Source: Enoplolaimus lenunculus
Taxonomy: Eukaryota; Nematoda; Enoplea; Enoplida; Thoracostomopsidae
Reading direction: 5' to 3'
Length of the DNA stretch: 64,000 nucleotides
Assembly (NCBI GenBank): GCA_030248215.1
Contig: JASANG010000957.1
Coordinates: 124,001-188,000, forward strand
In this document: positions 54,154 through 63,499 of the stretch, piece by piece
Layout of the letters: every line of letters begins with the position of its first letter
Position numbering within the stretch: the first letter of the stretch is position 1
Notes under the pieces: generated by a model
The model's database searches: none
Told to the model about the DNA's origin: nothing
What the model saw: the letters and a program-made list of their open reading frames with translations, nothing else
Program-made: the position numbers and the translations under genes

Positions 54154-54474
54154 CTGTAGTTACCCGAATAAGAGGGTGTAATAAGAGGGGTCTCCATTTT
54201 GAGTCCCAATCAATAGGAGTCCGTAACCCAAATAAGAGTGCTTAAGCAGATAGAGTCTCTAAATCCTAACTGGAGTCGATAATTGTCAGTTATTCCTTAT
54301 TGTAGTGCATAAATAACTCCAGGACGAAACAAAGTTGAGTTCTAAACTTCAAAGCATACTTAACGAAGGGCGGGTTAAAAAGAAATAACAGTCCGTATCC
54401 GAATAACACGGGGGAAATACTGTCTGGAAATGTCAAATAAATATCAGCCCCTCCTTTTATTCGGGTCACTACAA
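54154..54474. mobile_element. Family A MITE, internally deleted (reverse orientation)
   Basis: CTGTAGTTACCCGAATAAGA at left, TTGTAGTGACCCGAATAAAA reversed at right. About 110 bp shorter than full copies. Confidence 0.85.
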
Positions 54475-54869
54475 TAGGTATTTTTCAGTAATTTGAACAC
54501 TAGAAAAGTATATATTTATGTTTTCGTGTAAAATTTGAGTAATAATAAATGTTTTTTTCAAAAATAAATGAATTAGTAACGTCATGTTGTGAAACAATCT
54601 TTTCAACAGATTTGAAAAAAGAAAACAAGAAAAATGATTTATATTTAATCTCAGCAACACCAGACATGAGCACAACAGACGAACATTTGTTAATATTGTC
54701 AAAGTGAAAAAATTTGATGATTTTGACTAAATTTTGTTGTACAAATTTAAAAATTCAAAATCTTTAAAACTGTCAACTGTGATTTGAAACGGTGACATCA
54801 TTTTTAGTAATTTAATTGCTTGCGCTGGCGGATTCAATTAGATCACACGGTATACGTCATGCGACCCCC

Positions 54870-54960
54870 AAACATGAATGAAATTCAAAATTTTTGACCC
54901 CCAAACATGAATGAAAATCAAAATTTTTGACCATACCAAACATGAATGAAAATCAAATTT
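54870..54960. repeat. 33-bp unit, three tandem copies
   Basis: CCAAACATGAATGAAA then (A)TTCAAAATTTTTGACC, three times, bordered by a C-run at 55011. Confidence 0.8.
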
Positions 54961-55589
54961 TGTCTTTAGCTCACTTCGCTTTCGAGCATATTCACTATAG
55001 ATCGCACAACCCCCCCCCCCATCAGAAATTTTTGAATCTGTTACTATAAAGCACCCCGCAGGTTAAACGTTTTTGTGCTGTCTCAAAGAAGTCTAAAAGT
55101 TAACTTCCGGAAATTATAGACGTTAACGATAAATCATAAATGACAGATGAACAACAATTGTTTACGAGGACGATTTTGCTACATTTTGATTGTTTCATAA
55201 TTTTTCAAATTTTCCAATGTTTTAAAAATGTAAAATTAAGAGAGAAAAAACTATCTTAAATTTTCAAATTTTCGTAAAATATAATAATATTAATAGTAAA
55301 TCTGCCATATCTGTGGTTTTATGATGTTTCCTGGTGCTGTTTTAGTTAAGGGTCATTTAATTTTGTCTTGAACGTTTGTGATTAATTTCGACGCTGTAAT
55401 ATTGGTGTTTTTGATGTAATTGGCAAATCTGTGGTGTAAAAATTCAAGCTATATAAAGCGTAAGTTGTCTCTAGCTTCTAACATCATGTGTTCATTTTAG
55501 TTTGCATAGATTAAAAGTTTCGTTTCAGTTGTGTTTGTTTGATTGGCCCTTGGGAATTATATACGTGTAGAAACTGCTAGACACGATGA
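54961..55589. other. No gene seen
   Basis: AT-rich; a C-run at 55011 followed by CATCAGAAATTTTTGAATCT resembles the GC-rich-ended repeat at 7.7 kb. Confidence 0.4.
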
Positions 55590-55685
55590 GACAAAGACTT
55601 GAGCGCTTAGGCTTAGGCTTAGGATTTAGGCTTATGTTTAATCTTACGTTTAGGGCTAAACTTTAGGCTTTGTGAGTAGGCCTTT
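55590..55685. repeat. TTAGGC-related remnant
   Basis: GCTTAGGCTTAGGCTTAGGA followed by degenerate hexamers; no ends seen. Confidence 0.5.
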
Positions 55686-55824
55686 GAATTAAAATAAAGC
55701 TGTAGATTTATAATTTGGTTTGTGTACATGTAATGTTTTTACGTTAATATATTTGACAGCGGCCTATTTTTTTAACTTTTCGTAATGGTTTGTAATTTGA
55801 TTTTAAATATGGTTTTTAAAAGTA

Positions 55825-56075
55825 CGCTGTAAGTTTCAGCGAGTTGATTAATCAACTCAGACAATGAATTAGGTATTTTTGGTCATTTCTGAGTTAATAA
55901 CAGTAAATATTGACTCACTCTGAGTTCATTTAATTCCGGGTGTGTTGATTAATTAACTCAGATTTAGTTAAACCAGTTCAGAATTCTGTGTTCTGAAAAA
56001 CCTAATTTAGAGGTCAGGCTTCGTAGTGGATTCAACTCATTCTGAGTTAAAACCAACTCATTGGAATTTACAGTG
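55825..56075. mobile_element. Family B MITE (reverse orientation)
   Basis: CGCTGTAAGTTTCAGCGAGT at left; CACTGTAAATTCCAATGAGT reversed at right. Confidence 0.87.
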
Positions 56076-56306
56076 AAAACTCAATTCAGGTTCATATGTA
56101 GATGCCACGTTGCTCTGAAAGATGTCGGATTCATAAATTTTTCTCCGTTTTTTAAGATTAAGGTCTATACGTTTTTTGTGCTAACTACTTTGTTTAGACT
56201 TTTAGGTGTTTTAATAATAAAAAGTTAAAACTTTTATTGCTTAGCTAAATCAGCTTTTTGTCTATAACTTTTCCCAACCGTAAAAGTAAGTTGAGTGTCA
56301 AAGATA

Positions 56307-56539
56307 CACTGTAAATTCCAATGAGTTAATTAATCAACTCACAGACGGCAAGTTCGTTTTTTATGAGTTATTATAAACAGTAAACTTTAACTCATGAGTG
56401 CTGAGTTGATTCCGGGATAGTTAATTAATTAAATCAGAATGAGTTGAATCAACCCAGAATTCTGAGTTCTGATAGTCCTAGCTCATCTCAGTGATTCAAC
56501 TCATTCTGAGTTAAAACCAACTCCCTGGAATTTACAGTC
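56307..56539. mobile_element. Family B MITE (reverse orientation)
   Basis: TA-flanked; CACTGTAAATTCCAATGAGT at left; GACTGTAAATTCCAGGGAGT reversed at right. Confidence 0.88.
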
Positions 56540-56924
56540 TAAAATATTTCTATGCTTATAGAAGCCATTTAATGGCACGATTAGATTCTTGAAGTTAGGG
56601 ACATATCCTAAATAGATTTAATTTCGGGAGAGTAACTTCTTAACTACTTGTAAAAAAAGTTTTCAGCCTCAAATATTTAGGAAATTTTTCTAAAAACACT
56701 GATAAGGATATTTTGCAGTATGTCTGTCTAGAAATTTTGGGAAGGAATATAAACCGTCTATCTATGCCCTTGCGGTATCTATACGACCTTTCCCTAGTAG
56801 AAATTATCAAAATAGTTGAAATTATAACAATTATTCTAAGTTAGTAAGTTTTAGGTTTAGGTTCAACTTTAAGCACTTTAATAAAAACTCTATTTAAGGA
56901 TAAATAGGTCGCTATAAAACAAAC

Positions 56925-57103
56925 CATTTTGAATCTAACTAGTCATATGACTCTCTTCGAAATGGGCTTTTCCGGAGTACATAAATTGAGTCAAACTCGA
57001 CTCCGCCAAGTGACTCTGGTGGAGTTGAATTTTGACTCAATTTGTGGAGTCCCGTAGAGCCTATTTTGGAGAGAGTCAATTTGACTCACCATTTTTTGCA
57101 GTG
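56925..57103. mobile_element. Family C MITE, left end eroded
   Basis: The right end, reversed, is CACTGCAAAAAATGGTGAGT. The left resembles it only from GACTCTCTTCGAAATGGGC onward. Confidence 0.8.
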
Positions 57104-57105
57104 TA

Positions 57106-57356
57106 CTCTGTAAATTTCAGTGAGTTGATTTTTACTCAGAATGAGTTGAATCCGATCAGAAACTTGAGCTTTGAATTAGGTCTTTCACAACTCACAATTC
57201 TGAATTGTTTGACTTCTCTATCGGTTAATTAATCAACTAACCCAGAATTAAATCAGCTCATATTGAGTTAATATTCACTGTTATTAATTCAGAAGTAACC
57301 AGAAATATCTAATTCTTTCTCTGAGTTGATTAATTAATTCATCGGAATTTGCATTG
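57106..57356. mobile_element. Family B MITE abutting a family C element
   Basis: CTCTGTAAATTTCAGTGAGT at left, separated from the C end (GCAGTG) by a single TA. Confidence 0.85.
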
Positions 57357-57528
57357 TTTTACTAATATTTGTATAAAATTTCATTGATTTTTCATAAAGT
57401 TTTGCGTCTGATAAACGAACGTATTTACCGAACTAAAAAGATTTCCGTCAGATTTGAAATCTAAATTTTATATTTAAATCTTTTATAAAAATTATAACAG
57501 TCAACGTCACATTGCCTCTCCCCTCCTA

Positions 57529-57775
57529 ATTGTAAATTTAAGTGAGTTGATTTTAACTCAAAATGAGTTGAATCACTAATTCTGAATTAGGACTATCAGA
57601 ACCCATAATTCTGAGTATATTCAGCTCATTCTGATTTAATTAACTAACTGCCCCCGGAATCACCTCAACTCAGAGTGAGAATCAGCTCAACTCAGACTGA
57701 GATAAAGTTAACTATTATTAACTCAGAAATATGTTGCTTCTGAGTTAATTAATTAACTCATTGGAATTTACAGTG
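57529..57775. mobile_element. Family B MITE, about 100 bases upstream of the collagen start
   Basis: ATTGTAAATTTAAGTGAGTT at left; CACTGTAAATTCCAATGAGT reversed at right. It lies where a promoter or 5' UTR would be. Confidence 0.85.
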
Positions 57776-57850
57776 CAAAAAAAAACTGCAAACATTACAA
57801 ATATGGCACAAATTTTGATATAAAAATATTTAAATTTTAGAGAAAATTGT

Positions 57851-57860
57851 TTTAGTACAG
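57851..57860 (+). promoter_or_regulatory. Candidate trans-splice or 5'-UTR acceptor before the collagen start
   Basis: TTTAGTACAG followed by 20 bases and the ATG at 57881. Confidence 0.4.
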
Positions 57861-57880
57861 AATCTCACTATCGCAAAAAA

Positions 57881-58072
57881 ATGGGTGAATATTCAGAATG
57901 CAACTCTGGAATGATGAGCGACGCTATGCATCGTCGCGTGCGATTTGTTGCGTTTGTTGCAGTTGTCATTTCAACTGTTGCTGTTGTCAGTTCAGTGATT
58001 ACACTTCCGTTGCTCTACAACTACATGCAACATCTTCAATCCCACATCATGAGCGAAGTTGAGCTTTGTCGA
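57881..58072 (+). CDS. Cuticle collagen exon 1: nematode cuticle collagen N-terminal domain
   Basis: 64 codons, phase 0, donor GTAAGT. HRRVRFVAFVAVVISTVAVV is the signal-anchor part of the domain. The first in-frame ATG of the open frame is used; further ATGs at codons 11, 12 and 16 could also serve. Confidence 0.92.
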
Positions 58073-61000
58073 GTAAGTTCAACACACGTGGAAACAGCAA
58101 TTGAATTTAAACTTCAGTTGAATTTATTGCTATTCAGGTGGTTGTCAGCAATACTGAATGTCAGAAAGGATGCGAAACATATCTGACCGGAGTTCTTTCA
58201 TTTAGTGTACAATTTAGCTTTAACAGTTGCATTATCTGTAACATTAAAGCTGTCTCTATGTTGCGTCCCGGTTAAGTGTGGCACTGGTATTGATTTTGCC
58301 TGTGCACACTGTAAAATGAATGAGTTGAGTTGAATCACTCAGTCTGAGTAAGGAGTTTCAGAACTCAGTAGTCTGAGTCAATAAAACTCTTTCTGATTTA
58401 ATTATTCAACTTACACGGAATAAACTGAACGCAGAGAAAGAATCAGCTCAACTCAGAGTGAGATAATGTTAACTTTAAAGTTGGACCCAACATCTTTCCT
58501 TGTTTTCTGTTGGATAGAACTGAGTTGCTTTGAAGCATTTATGTTGATTGCAATGTTCGTTATTCTGGTTTCAATAAGGTTTATACCGGTTGTCTGAGCG
58601 TCTATGCCATTTTTGAACGCGATTGTTCTGCTTTGGTCTCGTATAATGGACTCTAATTAGGACGTATGCAGTACATCCAGTAACGGACTCAAATTATGGA
58701 TATAGACTTTATGTTGATTGATCCTTAAAATGTGGACCCATTATAACCTGTCCCTTCTATACGCTTTTCGCGTCTTCAAAAAAGCGTATATATTGATGAG
58801 AAAATAGCGTTTTTGCAACCGCTAAATCCAGAAAAGCCTATTTCGAACAGAGTCAATTTGATCCATCATTTTTTTTGCAGTGTAGCTATATCTTTATTTA
58901 TAAGCTACATTTACTTTAAAACGTTTTGAAAAATAATTGCTGAAACGCGAAAAACGTTTAAAATAGCGCTTTGTTCACACGACTCCTTAAACTATTGAAT
59001 AGCAAATATTTTAAGCTTCGAACTCGAGATATGAACCAACAAGCGTCGATGCTTTTGGACACCGGATCTGGTGATACCGGAATTGATATTTCAATAACCG
59101 GTGAAGATAGAGCCAAGCGATCCACTTGGCTCTTTGGTCAGGCCTATGGACGTCGACCTGGCGGTGGATTTCCAGGCGGTGGCGGGGTTGTCGCAATTGG
59201 AGGCAATTGTAAGTTTTCCCATCTTGGAGCTCGTCAAATATGATACCATAAATGGTATTTTCACACTGTAAATTTTAATGAGTTGATTATAACTCAAAAT
59301 GAGTTGAATCACTCAGTCTGAGTTAGGACTGTGAGAACTCCGAATTTTGAGTTGATTCAATACAATCTGAGTTAATTAATTAACTCACTCAGAGTCAACT
59401 CAACTTAGAGTAAGAACCAACTAAACTCAGCAGTGACTTTACTAAATTTGCAAGAAAATCTTAGTATATGTCGTTTGAGCAGTTCCGAACGTATATCATT
59501 AAACAAACATCTATAGCACGGGAATTTCTGCACATTGCGTACACAAGTTAAAGTAAACGGTGCCTTATGCATTGACAAAACTTGGATTCGCCAATGGATA
59601 AGGGCCCAGTACAAAATTTGACCAAATTGTAGCGTAGAATTTAACATTCATAGCAGACTTTAAAAAACATTATTATGTATCTACAACACATATTTCTTTG
59701 AACATTACCGCTAGCGAATACAGTAGTCACTGCTCGACGGCGGTGACAAAAAAGATTTAAAGATCTGTCATGTATATGTCGAAGGCCAATCTGCTACTCA
59801 GGTTACTTACTAATTGGCCTAGGCCAATCTGCTATTTTATGCAATAGCAGTGCGGCCTGGGCTAGGAACTTATGGACCAATCAGATTTGATAATTTAGTC
59901 AGACGCAATACCGTTATAACCAATTAGCATTGAATTTTACATCACTGTTGTTTTGCGAAATGTCACAATCGCAAATTGGCCAAGGCCAAACTGCTATTTG
60001 CCTCGAATAGCAAATTGGCCTAGGCCAATTGTTAATTGGCATGAATAGCAGATTGGCCTAGGCCAATTGTTAATTGGCCTGAATAGCAGATTGGCCTAGG
60101 CCAATCGGTAATTGGCTTGAATAGCAGATTGGCCTAGGCCAATTGTTAATTGGCTTGAATAGCAGATTGGTCTAGGCCAATTGGTAATTGGCCTGAATAG
60201 CAGATTGGCCTAGGCCAATTGTTAATTGGATTGAATAGCAGATTGGCCTAGGCCAATTGGTAATTGGCTTGAATAGCAGGTTGGCCTACGACATACACAC
60301 CGGGAAATTTTTGATACCTGTACATGACAAGAGTACATGAAAATTATGGCATTGTGTATGCAAGTTATTACGGATAATCCATTGTTTAGGTTGCCCTTGT
60401 CAACAAGGAGAAGCCGGTCCACCTGGACCAAAGGGCAGAGACGGCAAAATTGGAGACGATGGAGTTCGAGGCACAGACGGATTTCCGGGTGAAGACGGTG
60501 ACGTCACCGAAGCAAAAATTCCCACAGATGTTTGTATGGTGTGCCCTACCGGTCCACCTGGCGTTGCAGGTCCTCAAGGGTAAGCAGGCAGCCAGTCAAC
60601 TGTACGGCAACGGAAATCCATTGCGTTCCCGTAGTCAAGGGTGGGTGAATTTACGGATGCTCTGTGAAAATCGATATTCCTGGGAATCCTATCAAAAATG
60701 TTTTTTGTATAACATTAGATGTTTGATGATTATTATGGGTTTGAACTCTAGTAATAAAAACCCTTAATTTAGTATCTGAGGTAGAAAAATTTAATATATG
60801 TAGCAGTTTGGACGTTTTTAATTGTGTAGATGCCACTGTATGCACAGTAAAAGTTGTCTCTATGAACAGTTGCAAGGATAAAAAATTTGAGTTTCAAGTT
60901 TGAGTTGATTTGTTTAAGGAAATTCCACAATATCATGGGTACACAAATTGACTTTTGAAGGAGTAGTGTGATGAATACTGAAGCCAAAAAGCTTCAGTAT

Positions 61001-62953
61001 GCGACGAATTAAAGCCAAAAAAGCGTCAGTGTCCATCACACTATTCCCCACAAAAGTCATCTGGTGTACGCATGATATTGTGGAATTTGCATTATATAAT
61101 ATATAATATACATGTATACATATTTATATATTTATATATAAGTCCACTTTTAAACTTTCAAATTTCATAAAAAAATTCAATTTTACAGACCCATTGGCAA
61201 GCGAGGACCTGATGGCAATACTGGGAATACAGGTCAGCCTGGTCGACAGGGTTCCCGCGGCCCACCAGGACCACAAGGAACAGCCGGAACTGACGGGGGC
61301 CCCGGCGAAAAAGGTCCAAAGGTATGTCTTCTGGTACGATTTAAAACAGCATAGTTCACAGCTGCGCTGGCACACAAATCGGCACTGGCGTTAGAAAGAT
61401 ATAACTCACGAACGAAGCGAGCGAAAAGCCAGACGCATTTTTAATAAAATTTGCCTATGCAAATTGATAATTTGGCTTGGGTCCTGGTCTACAAGCCAGC
61501 TAATGATAAGTGCTACCCACATTTGAGTGTGCATATGCCACTAAGGTCAAAACTGCACACTGACTGTTTTGCGTAGCATTTTTGATGTGTTTGTATGTTT
61601 AGCTAACTGTAGGGCTAATTAAAATATTAAGTTGATTCAAATTGCTAAAACGTCTTTCATACGTAATTTGGGCATCGTTCAAGACAATTTTAGTTATTAT
61701 TAGGTATGTAAACAAATAATAAAGAAAACGGTCAATGTTACTTTAAGGGGCGTAACAGTAGATTAAGCGTATTCTTAAGCTTAAGCCTTAAACCTAAGCG
61801 TTGCAAAAATGTGTTCCTAACCCTAAACCTACGGTAGTGACCCGAATATGAGGGGGGACTGATATTTATTATTTGGCCTCTCCAGAGGGTACCCCCCTTG
61901 TTATTCGGTTACGGACTGTTGTTTATTTTGAACCAGCCCTGCACCACCCTTCCTTACTGAAATATATCCGAATTGCAACGATCCGTTGAATTAAACAGTT
62001 TTTGCCTTGCATTAAAAGCTTGAGCGATAATGCAAGGTTATACTTAGGAATGTACTTTCAAAATTTAAGTACGTTTTAAAGTTTCGAACTCTAATTATTT
62101 GGTCCTGGAGTCATTTATGCGCTACAATTAGGGATAATTGACATTTATAGACTCTGATTAAAGTTTCGGGACTCTATTCACTAGCGGGATACGGACTCCT
62201 ATTGATTGGGACTCGAAATGGGACCCACCTCTTATTACCCCCCTCTTATTCAGGTCAATACAGTAAGCCTAAGCCTAAGCAAGAAATGTAATCTAGAATC
62301 TAAAACTACTCTTTTATGGACCCACCAGAAACCTGGACGCCCCTTAAAGTAACATGAGCCAAGAAAAGTATACTAAATGAAAGCAAACCAGTCTAAACGA
62401 CAGTCGATGGAGTGTTTAAAGATTATTACAGCGCGTGAGTTAATTAATCAACTCAGACGGAAAGTTAGTTACTTCTAAGTTAATAACAGCAAACTTTAAC
62501 TCACTTTGAGTTCAATTGAGTCTCACTCTGAGTTGATTTAATTTCGGGAAAGTTGATTAATTAAACCAGAATGAGTTTATATCAACTCAGAATTATGAGT
62601 TCTGATAGTTCTAGCTTTGACTGAGTGATTGAACTCAGTTTGTGTTGAAATCAACTCATTGGAATTTACAGTGTAAATCAGCTACTGATCAGTAGCTTGA
62701 AGCATGCAATGTATTGCGTTTCCATTAGAATCGATAGTAATTTTGTTTTAAATCTTATATTTATTACAGTATTTCGTCTGAAATTCAATTAGTTATCTAT
62801 TTCAGGGTCCACCAGGAGCGATCAGAGTTATTGCTGGACAACGCGGCCGACCAGGCAGACGAGGCAAACGAGGTATTCTTGGCCAACCTGGCAAACCTGG
62901 ACCCAACGGTCTTCCGGGCAGTTTTGGACCGCTTGGACTTTCTGGTGTTCAAG
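57881..62953 (+). CDS. Nematode cuticle collagen, 5' part (5 exons, continues off right edge)
   Basis: Exons 57881-58072, 59016-59208, 60390-60579, 61189-61321 and 62806-62953 give 285 codons so far with consistent phases. Cuticle collagens are secreted by the hypodermis, trimerise and are crosslinked in the cuticle. The N-terminal domain has the hallmark AFVAVVISTVAVVSSVITLP membrane segment and a LYNYMQHLQS...EVELCR block. A subtilisin-type RAKR site follows in exon 2, then a Cys-rich CCPC, Gly-X-Y repeats, a Cys-containing interruption and more Gly-X-Y. The acceptor-like TTTAGTACAG 20 bases before the ATG may be a trans-splice or 5'-UTR site. Introns are 0.6-1.5 kb and full of transposons, long for a cuticle collagen. 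It may alternatively be called a col-family member; no finer name is possible. Confidence 0.93.
58307..58474. mobile_element. Family B MITE, truncated, collagen intron 1
   Basis: CACTGTAAAATGAATGAGTT at left; stops after GAGATAATGTTAACT. Confidence 0.78.
58640..58750. repeat. Family A fragment
   Basis: Degenerate GGACTCTAATTAGGA, ACGGACTCAAATTA and TTGATTGATCCTTAAAATG blocks of the A interior. Confidence 0.4.
58846..58882. repeat. Family C end fragment
   Basis: GAACAGAGTCAATTTGATCC followed by a T-run and GCAGTG. Confidence 0.55.
59016..59208 (+). CDS. Cuticle collagen exon 2: propeptide and RxKR cleavage site
   Basis: Acceptor ATTTTAAG, then LRTRDMNQQASM. EDRAKRSTWLFGQAYGR contains the furin-like RAKR site typical of cuticle procollagens. 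A Gly-rich run (GGGFPGGGG) precedes the split Cys codon at the donor (phase 1). Confidence 0.9.
59264..59434. mobile_element. Family B MITE, truncated, collagen intron 2
   Basis: CACTGTAAATTTTAATGAGT at left; stops in CAACTAAACTCAG. Confidence 0.8.
59785..60290. repeat. 38-bp tandem repeat with TTGGCCTAGGCCAA palindrome
   Basis: About eight units of 'GATTGGCCTAGGCCAATTGT' plus 'TAATTGGCTTGAATAGCA' from 59971, with looser related sequence from 59785. In collagen intron 2. Confidence 0.93.
60390..60579 (+). CDS. Cuticle collagen exon 3: Cys cluster and first Gly-X-Y block
   Basis: After TTTAG. It encodes NCCPCQQGEAGPPGPKGRDG, about eleven triplets, a non-collagenous break (VTEAKIPTDVCMVC) and a restart GPPGVAGPQG. 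Two Cys pairs bracket the first triple-helical block as in other cuticle collagens. Phase 1 in, phase 2 out. Confidence 0.93.
60925..61092. mobile_element. Short palindromic element in collagen intron 3
   Basis: AAATTCCACAATATCATGGG at left, and AAATTCCACAATATCATGCG reversed at right. GTACAC and CAAAAGTCA blocks are mirrored. A solo end matching it is at 20305-20345. Confidence 0.65.
61189..61321 (+). CDS. Cuticle collagen exon 4: Gly-X-Y block
   Basis: After TTTTACAG, donor GTATGT. Uninterrupted Gly-X-Y (GPIGKRGPDGNTGNTGQPGR, then GPPGPQG and GEKGPK). Confidence 0.92.
61730..62360. mobile_element. Family D element split by a family A insertion
   Basis: Flanks AAGAAAAC/AAGAAAAG. GGTCAATGTTACTTTAAGGG at left; GGCTCATGTTACTTTAAGGG at right (reversed). 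The A copy at 61832-62263 inserted at a TA in its CCTAAACCTA hexamers. In collagen intron 4. Confidence 0.88.
61832..62263. mobile_element. Family A MITE nested in a family D element
   Basis: TA-flanked, CGGTAGTGACCCGAATATGA at left and CTGTATTGACCTGAATAAGA reversed at right. Confidence 0.9.
62429..62673. mobile_element. Family B MITE (reverse orientation), collagen intron 4
   Basis: The left end is eroded (CAGCGCGTGAGTTAATTAAT); the right, reversed, is CACTGTAAATTCCAATGAGT. Confidence 0.83.
62806..62953 (+). CDS. Cuticle collagen exon 5: basic Gly-X-Y block, last exon seen
   Basis: After TTTCAG, donor GTACGT. GPPGAIRVIAGQRGRPGRRG is followed by KRGILGQPGKPG. A two-residue break (IRVI) is followed by an unusually Arg/Lys-rich helix. 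Phase 1 out; the following intron runs to the window end. Confidence 0.92.
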
Positions 62954-63108
62954 GTACGTCAACGTTTGCAAGTCCAAAATTGACACCTTTGCCACGTATT
63001 TCTCTCGATTATTTTAAGTAATATTGATGAGCATTAATAGATAATTTGTTCATATTCGGTTGTACGAAACTGGTTTCACAATTACCCGTCAAAAAATCAC
63101 CCGGGCCA

Positions 63109-63360
63109 AATTGTATATTTCAATGAGTTGATTTTAACTCAGAATGAGTTGAATAACTCAGTCTGAGTTAGGACTATCAGAACTCAGAATTTTGAGTTGA
63201 TTCAATTCATTCTGAGATAATTAATCAACTCACCTTGAGTCAACTCAACTCAGAGTGAGAATCAACTCAACTCAGAGTGAGTTAATCTTTACTGATATTA
63301 ATTCAGAAATAACCAACTTCCTAGCTGAATTGATTAATTAACTCATTGCACCTTACAGTG
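63109..63360. mobile_element. Family B MITE in the last collagen intron
   Basis: AATTGTATATTTCAATGAGT at left; CACTGTAAGGTGCAATGAGT reversed at right. Confidence 0.85.
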
Positions 63361-63499
63361 TTCTGTCATAGTTTTGTATGGTGATAGGTGCTATATGCAT
63401 TTTAGAATATGGGACAAAGGCCCATATTCTCAAATATATATTGCAGCTTTCACTTACTTTGTGATAGGTTTTCAAACTGACTAACTCGTGTAGTTATTG

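Noticed and set aside
59971-60290. CRISPR-like palindromic repeats
   Set aside because: Contiguous 38-bp units, no variable spacers, no cas genes, and eukaryotic context.
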